Below are positions 6,641-9,413 of a DNA stretch of 9,413 nucleotides, piece by piece. Under the pieces are notes generated by a model, which saw nothing but the letters and a program-made list of their open reading frames with translations, was not told the DNA's origin and did not search any database. The number at the start of each line of letters is the position of its first letter. Position 1 is the first letter of the stretch. The position numbers and the translations under genes are program-made. The stretch comes from Thiocapsa sp035467215 (GTDB taxonomy: Bacteria > Pseudomonadota > Gammaproteobacteria > Chromatiales > Chromatiaceae), in contig NZ_DATITZ010000025.1 in assembly GCF_035467215.1 (NCBI RefSeq), positions 1 to 9,413 of the forward strand, read 5' to 3'.

Positions 6641-7240
6641 CTACTGCCGAACCCCTTCGATGGACAGAATCATCTCCACGTTTCGGGCGGCCGGCCCCAA
6701 ATCGTAGTCGATCCCGAAGTCTTTGAGCGCGAAGCTGGTCGAGCCCTGGAACCCGCGGCGATATCCGCCCCAGGGATCAGGCCCGTTGCCGATGCGCTGC
6801 ACCTCGATCCGCACCGGCTTGGTGATCCCTTTCAGGGTCAGCTCGCCTTCGAGCACCGAAGTGTTGAAGCCCGTTTCCTTGTAGGCCGTCGACTTGAAAG
6901 ACGCCTGCGGAAATCGGTCGACCTCGAGGAAATCCTCGCCGCGCAGATGTTTGTCGCGCTCGGCGTGATTCGAATCCAGACTCGCCGTGTTGATGATCAG
7001 CTCGACCGCGGAGTTGCTCGTGTCATCGGTGTCGTAGGTGAAGGTTCCCGAAAAGTCGTTGAAACGCCCATAGAGCCAGCTGTAGGCGAGATGTTTGACG
7101 CGAAACTGCACGAACGCATGTCCGCCATCGGTGTCGATCACATAGCGCTCGACCGCCGCCGTCGCGACGGCCGGTACCGCTCCGGCAATGGCGAGACACC
7201 AGATCGCGATCGGCAACATTTTGATCTTGAATGCTTTCAT
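6641..7240 (-). CDS. yceI: YceI family periplasmic lipid/isoprenoid-binding protein
   Basis: A 199-residue exported protein with a lipocalin-like beta-barrel fold that in the family binds polyisoprenoids or quinones. Residues 1-29 form a typical signal peptide (MKAFKIK, hydrophobic stretch, ATA-A cleavage). The mature chain begins with the family pattern: a YVID segment, HAFVQFRVKHL, then GRFNDFSGTFTYD. Further family segments are DKHLRGEDFL, FKSTAY and LTLKGITKPV. Length is close to E. coli YceI (191). The start at 7240 is chosen because GAGGAG (complement of 7247-7252) lies 6 nt upstream and the signal peptide then begins immediately; the longer frame to 7393 and the ATG two codons upstream are rejected. 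The gene is convergent with the HAD phosphatase and lies downstream of htpX, but the htpX terminator separates them, so it needs its own promoter in 7253-7378. No cytochrome b561 partner is adjacent. Confidence 0.93.
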   Translation of the reverse strand: MKAFKIKMLPIAIWCLAIAGAVPAVATAAVERYVIDTDGGHAFVQFRVKHLAYSWLYGRFNDFSGTFTYDTDDTSNSAVELIINTASLDSNHAERDKHLRGEDFLEVDRFPQASFKSTAYKETGFNTSVLEGELTLKGITKPVRIEVQRIGNGPDPWGGYRRGFQGSTSFALKDFGIDYDLGPAARNVEMILSIEGVRQ

Positions 7241-7378
7241 CCTCATCTCCTCGAACCGGCCCTGGACCGCGGCGGACGCGGTTCGCGGCGCCGGATCATC
7301 CGCATCAGCGAGCGGTAGCGATCGATGCAACGATGCTTCAACGCGGCAAGAGAGTACGCTCCAGCCAAGACGATCAAA

Positions 7379-7404
7379 GAGCGCCCGGCTCACGCCGGGC
7401 GCTC
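7379..7404 (-). terminator. Strong Rho-independent terminator after htpX
   Basis: Perfect 11-bp stem GAGCGCCCGGC/GCCGGGCGCTC (7379-7389 and 7394-7404) with a 4-nt loop. On the minus strand it is followed by TTTGATCGTCTT, a partly T-rich tail; on the plus strand no T run follows. It sits 67 nt beyond the htpX stop codon and insulates yceI from htpX transcription. Confidence 0.8.
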
Positions 7405-7471
7405 GATCGGGCCGAATACGATGCCGAGGTCGGCGACGACGCCCTCGACTCGGCGCGTCGACGCCCCGGGA

Positions 7472-8359
7472 TCAGTCGCGCGCCTGCTCGAGGGCCGCGA
7501 TCCGCTTCTCCAAAGGCGGATGGCTGGAGAACAGCGCCTTCAGACCTTCGCCGATATTCCCCGAGATGCCGAAGGCCGCGAACTCCCCGGCGGGAAGATC
7601 CTGCGGTTGATGAACACGCTGCAAGGCACGCAGCGCATTCGCCATCTGGGTGCGGCTGCTCAGGCGCGCCCCGCCCTCGTCGGCCCGAAACTCGCGATAA
7701 CGCGAGAACCACATCACGATCATGCTGGCCAGGAAGGAAAGCAGGATCTCGGCCACGATCGAGACGACGAAATAGGCGATACCGTGGCCCTCTTCGTTCT
7801 TGAAGACCACGCGGTCGACCGTGTGACCGATGATTCGCGCCAGGAAGACTACGAAGGTATTGACCACACCCTGGATCAAGGCAAGCGTGACCATGTCGCC
7901 GTTTGCAACGTGACTAATCTCGTGGCCCACGACCGCCTCGACCTCATCCTTGGTCATGTGCTGCAGGAGCCCGGTGCTCACTGCCACCAAGGCATCGTTG
8001 CGATTCCAGCCGGTCGCGAAGGCGTTGGGCTCGGGCGAGTCGAAGATGCCGACCTCCGGCATCTTGATGCCGGCCGCTTGCGACTGGCGCGCGACTGTCT
8101 CCATCAGCCAGCGCTCGAACGGGGTCGACGGCTGCTCGATGATCTGTACGCCCATCCCGCGCTTGGCCATCATCTTCGACATGAACAGCGAGATCAGCGA
8201 TCCGCTGAAGCCGATGATGGCCGACATGATCAGGAGCGCATTCATGTCGAGTCCGCCGCTCTCGAGCAGCAGACCGTCAATCCCTAGCAACCGGAAGACG
8301 ACGCTGATGACGACGAGAATCGCCGCGTTGGTCGCGAGAAACAATAAGATCCGCATCAT
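7472..8359 (-). CDS. htpX: Membrane zinc metalloprotease HtpX (M48 family)
   Basis: Inner-membrane protease that degrades misfolded membrane proteins, acting alongside FtsH in E. coli. The 295-residue chain resembles E. coli HtpX throughout, beginning MMRILLFLATN. Two N-terminal membrane segments lie at about 4-25 and 38-60. The catalytic HEISH motif is at 146-150 (H146, E147, H150), and E223 in SRYREFRAD is the expected third zinc ligand. Two further hydrophobic segments lie at about 157-180 and 194-218. SHPPLEKRI near the C-terminus is typical of the family. AAGGAG (complement of 8369-8374), 9 nt upstream, supports ATG 8359 over the adjacent ATG 8356 (12 nt). In the long open frame the codons upstream run through the tRNA-Ala gene and are not coding. 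No sigma-32 or CpxR box could be recognised; a 7-bp hairpin (8427-8442) lies in the upstream region. Confidence 0.97.
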   Translation of the reverse strand: MMRILLFLATNAAILVVISVVFRLLGIDGLLLESGGLDMNALLIMSAIIGFSGSLISLFMSKMMAKRGMGVQIIEQPSTPFERWLMETVARQSQAAGIKMPEVGIFDSPEPNAFATGWNRNDALVAVSTGLLQHMTKDEVEAVVGHEISHVANGDMVTLALIQGVVNTFVVFLARIIGHTVDRVVFKNEEGHGIAYFVVSIVAEILLSFLASMIVMWFSRYREFRADEGGARLSSRTQMANALRALQRVHQPQDLPAGEFAAFGISGNIGEGLKALFSSHPPLEKRIAALEQARD

Positions 8360-8502
8360 AGATCTAGGCTCCTTGAGGGTAGGTTCGAAAGCGCGCTTAC
8401 CATGCACCGGCGGCGCGCCCTGCACAAGCCCGCGAGCGGGCTCGCAACGAGATGCACAGCATATTGGGTCGCGCCGCCCGCAACAAAGCATGAAAACCGG
8501 TC

Positions 8503-8531
8503 TAGACAAACGAAAAGTCCGCCGGTAATAT
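8503..8531 (+). promoter_or_regulatory. Sigma-70-type promoter of the tRNA-Ala/tRNA-Glu unit
   Basis: TAGACA at 8503-8508 (5 of 6 to the -35 consensus) and TAATAT at 8526-8531 (4 of 6 to the -10) are separated by exactly 17 nt and sit 19 nt upstream of tRNA-Ala. The bases after the -10 (TCCGCGTC) are GC-rich, as in stringently controlled stable-RNA promoters. The promoter diverges from htpX. Confidence 0.75.
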
Positions 8532-8550
8532 TCCGCGTCTCGACGACATC

Positions 8551-8626
8551 GGGGCCATAGCTCAGCTGGGAGAGCGCAACACTGGCAGTGTTGAGGTCGG
8601 CGGTTCGATCCCGCCTGGCTCCACCA
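8551..8626 (+). tRNA. tRNA-Ala (anticodon GGC)
   Basis: All arms fold. The acceptor pairs 8551-8557 with 8616-8622 (one G-U pair), the D stem is GCTC/GAGC, and the anticodon stem CAACA/TGTTG encloses loop CTGGCAG with anticodon GGC at 8584-8586. The T arm is GGCGG-TTCGATC-CCGCC. CCA is encoded at 8624-8626. It reads alanine codons GCC and GCU. It is the first gene of a two-tRNA transcript; the 56-nt spacer to tRNA-Glu contains a 6-bp inverted repeat (8641-8646 and 8659-8664) that may help processing. Confidence 0.98.
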
Positions 8627-8682
8627 ATCAATCAAAAAGCTCCGACAGCATGATCACAGTCGGATCTTCGAAAACGGTCACC

Positions 8683-8758
8683 GTCCCCATCGTCTAGTGG
8701 CCTAGGACACCGCCCTTTCACGGCGGTAACCGGGGTTCGAACCCCCGTGGGGACGCCA
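8683..8758 (+). tRNA. tRNA-Glu (anticodon TTC)
   Basis: Acceptor GTCCCCA (8683-8689) pairs with TGGGGAC (8748-8754). Anticodon stem CCGCC/GGCGG encloses CTTTCAC with anticodon TTC. A T arm with TTCGAAC and an encoded CCA at 8756-8758 are present. It is co-transcribed with the preceding tRNA-Ala; Ala(GGC)-Glu(UUC) pairs are common in gammaproteobacteria. Its 3' end borders the accessory-looking DNA to the right and is a plausible integration target, although no repeat of the tRNA end is visible within the window. Confidence 0.98.
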
Positions 8759-8769
8759 ATCAAAACAAA

Positions 8770-8795
8770 GGCATGCGGAAACGCATGCCTTTTTT
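8770..8795 (+). terminator. Rho-independent terminator of the tRNA operon
   Basis: Perfect 8-bp stem GGCATGCG/CGCATGCC (8770-8777 and 8782-8789) with a stable GAAA tetraloop, followed by six T residues (8790-8795). It begins 11 nt after the tRNA-Glu CCA end. The A-rich bases before the stem make it partly bidirectional. Confidence 0.95.
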
Positions 8796-8894
8796 GTTGG
8801 GCGCTCGGCAACGTTTCCGAATCATTTCCGAACTTCGCGACGCCCGCTTCGAAGGCAACGGAATCGACGTCGACGAGACGCCGAATACACGAAA

Positions 8895-8926
8895 AGCATC
8901 CGGTTTGTCGTATCGGTCCGGATGCT
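8895..8926 (-). terminator. Terminator-like inverted repeat right of the tRNA operon
   Basis: AGCATCCGG (8895-8903) and CCGGATGCT (8918-8926) form a perfect 9-bp stem with a 14-nt loop. On the minus strand the stem is followed by TTTTCG; on the plus strand by CTAG. It therefore looks like a terminator for minus-strand transcription, although no minus-strand gene ends just to its right. It may alternatively be a remnant or recombination-related palindrome. Confidence 0.45.
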
Positions 8927-8964
8927 CTAGCCTTGCAGGCTTCCCGCCAGCCAGGACGAGCACC

Positions 8965-9384
8965 GTGGGCAGCCCCTTCTTCGATCGGCCGATCCTCAAC
9001 TCGCCCTACGACTATCCAACGTGCCATTGGGAGCTTGACGACACGGGTCAGCCAACCCAAAAGATCATCGAGACTCGGCGCAACGCCCAGTTCGTCACGC
9101 CCATCCCCAAGCCGAAGAAGCAGAAGGGCGTGCACAAGCAGAGCGAGATCCTGTTCGACGAGGGGAAGGGCCTGAGCACGGAGGACCAGCGTTACGCCCA
9201 TACCGCCATCATCAACGGCGTGCGCCAAGAGGTCGACCGCTGGCGGCTGGATCCCGACCCGAACCACTGGCGCGTGTTGTCGCTCACTTTATTTCACCGG
9301 CCGATTCCCGAATTATTTCGCGCGGAATGCTCGCGGCTTTCCCGCACTGATCACCTCGGTGGCGCAGTGTCGGCAGGTGGATGA
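8965..9384 (+). pseudogene. Truncated N-terminal remnant of a BPTD_3080-like type III restriction/helicase protein
   Basis: From GTG 8965 (AGGA box 8 nt upstream) the first 104 residues carry the conserved start of large restriction-endonuclease/DEAD-helicase proteins: FFDRPILNSPYDYP, then HWELDDTGQPTQ, then TPIPKPKK, then FDEGKGLST. Family members run to roughly a thousand residues and continue, after the NHWRV-like segment, with a TPETARLLQHWR-type stretch. Here resemblance stops at about 9276. The frame then runs 35 unrelated residues to TGA 9384, with none of the helicase or nuclease motifs. The gene is therefore broken by a deletion, insertion or rearrangement, not merely cut by the window edge. 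It could not restrict DNA on its own. Its place just beyond tRNA-Glu suits a decayed defence or genomic island (inference). Family assignment rests on remembered sequence. Confidence 0.72.
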
Positions 9385-9413
9385 GTGCGAGGAGCCTGAG
9401 GAACGCGAAGCCG
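9277..9413. other. Foreign or rearranged sequence beyond the restriction-gene break
   Basis: Past the breakpoint two other frames stay open to the window edge. One is plus, from 9275 with no stop, translating with an acidic ending (VDECEEPEE). The other is minus, entering from the right edge and ending at TGA 9284-9286 with IPREIIRESAGEIK. Neither is recognised. One may be the end of a neighbouring gene or mobile element that replaced the rest of the restriction gene. Confidence 0.3.

Noticed and set aside
7241..7393. 51-codon N-terminal extension of the YceI protein
   Set aside because: It would bury the signal peptide internally and starts within the htpX terminator hairpin; GAGGAG 6 nt before ATG 7240 gives the better start.
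7325..8287. 320-residue plus-strand frame opposite htpX
   Set aside because: It is antisense to HtpX, whose HEISH motif, zinc ligand and membrane segments are all on the minus strand.
8632..9267. 211-residue minus-strand frame across tRNA-Glu and the restriction remnant
   Set aside because: It runs through the tRNA and its terminator on the opposite strand and has no recognisable content.

Overview
The window is high-GC bacterial chromosome. Protein resemblances (E. coli-like Fpr, YceI and HtpX), the Fe-S protein/DUF3501 pair and the tRNA-Ala(GGC)/tRNA-Glu(UUC) pair suggest a gammaproteobacterium, plausibly a purple sulfur bacterium of the Chromatiales. That placement is judged from memory of the families, not from a search. 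Most of the window reads as ordinary core genome. Only the right end, past the tRNAs, looks like accessory DNA.

Layout from left to right. Positions 1-1230 (minus) hold the first 410 codons of an ATP-dependent DNA ligase of the LigB/archaeal type, which runs off the left edge. Upstream of it on the same strand lies fpr (1455-2198, minus), separated by an AT-rich island with an inverted repeat. A divergent intergenic region (2199-2476) carries a perfect 19-bp inverted repeat and leads into an exported glutathione peroxidase (2477-3022, plus). After a 438-nt gap comes a plus-strand group: a soluble two-[4Fe-4S], two-CCG-domain protein (3461-4801), a DUF3501 protein (5107-5688) and a HAD-IIA phosphatase (5689-6504). 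The stop codon of the DUF3501 gene directly abuts the start of the phosphatase gene. Convergent to these, on the minus strand, are an exported YceI-family protein (6641-7240) and the membrane metalloprotease HtpX (7472-8359), with a strong terminator after htpX. On the plus strand a near-consensus promoter drives tRNA-Ala(GGC) and tRNA-Glu(UUC), ended by a canonical Rho-independent terminator. From 8965 there is a truncated N-terminal piece of a type III restriction/helicase-like protein (BPTD_3080-like), which loses family resemblance around 9275.

Functionally the middle of the window leans towards redox and envelope stress: ferredoxin/flavodoxin-NADP+ reductase, periplasmic thiol peroxidase, a cytosolic Fe-S electron-transfer protein with its DUF3501 partner, a periplasmic lipid/quinone-binding YceI protein and the membrane quality-control protease HtpX. 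They are not one operon. The least understood unit is the Fe-S/DUF3501 pair. The clearest sign of genome plasticity is the broken restriction gene next to tRNA-Glu. No CRISPR array, recognisable insertion sequence, integrase or riboswitch was found.
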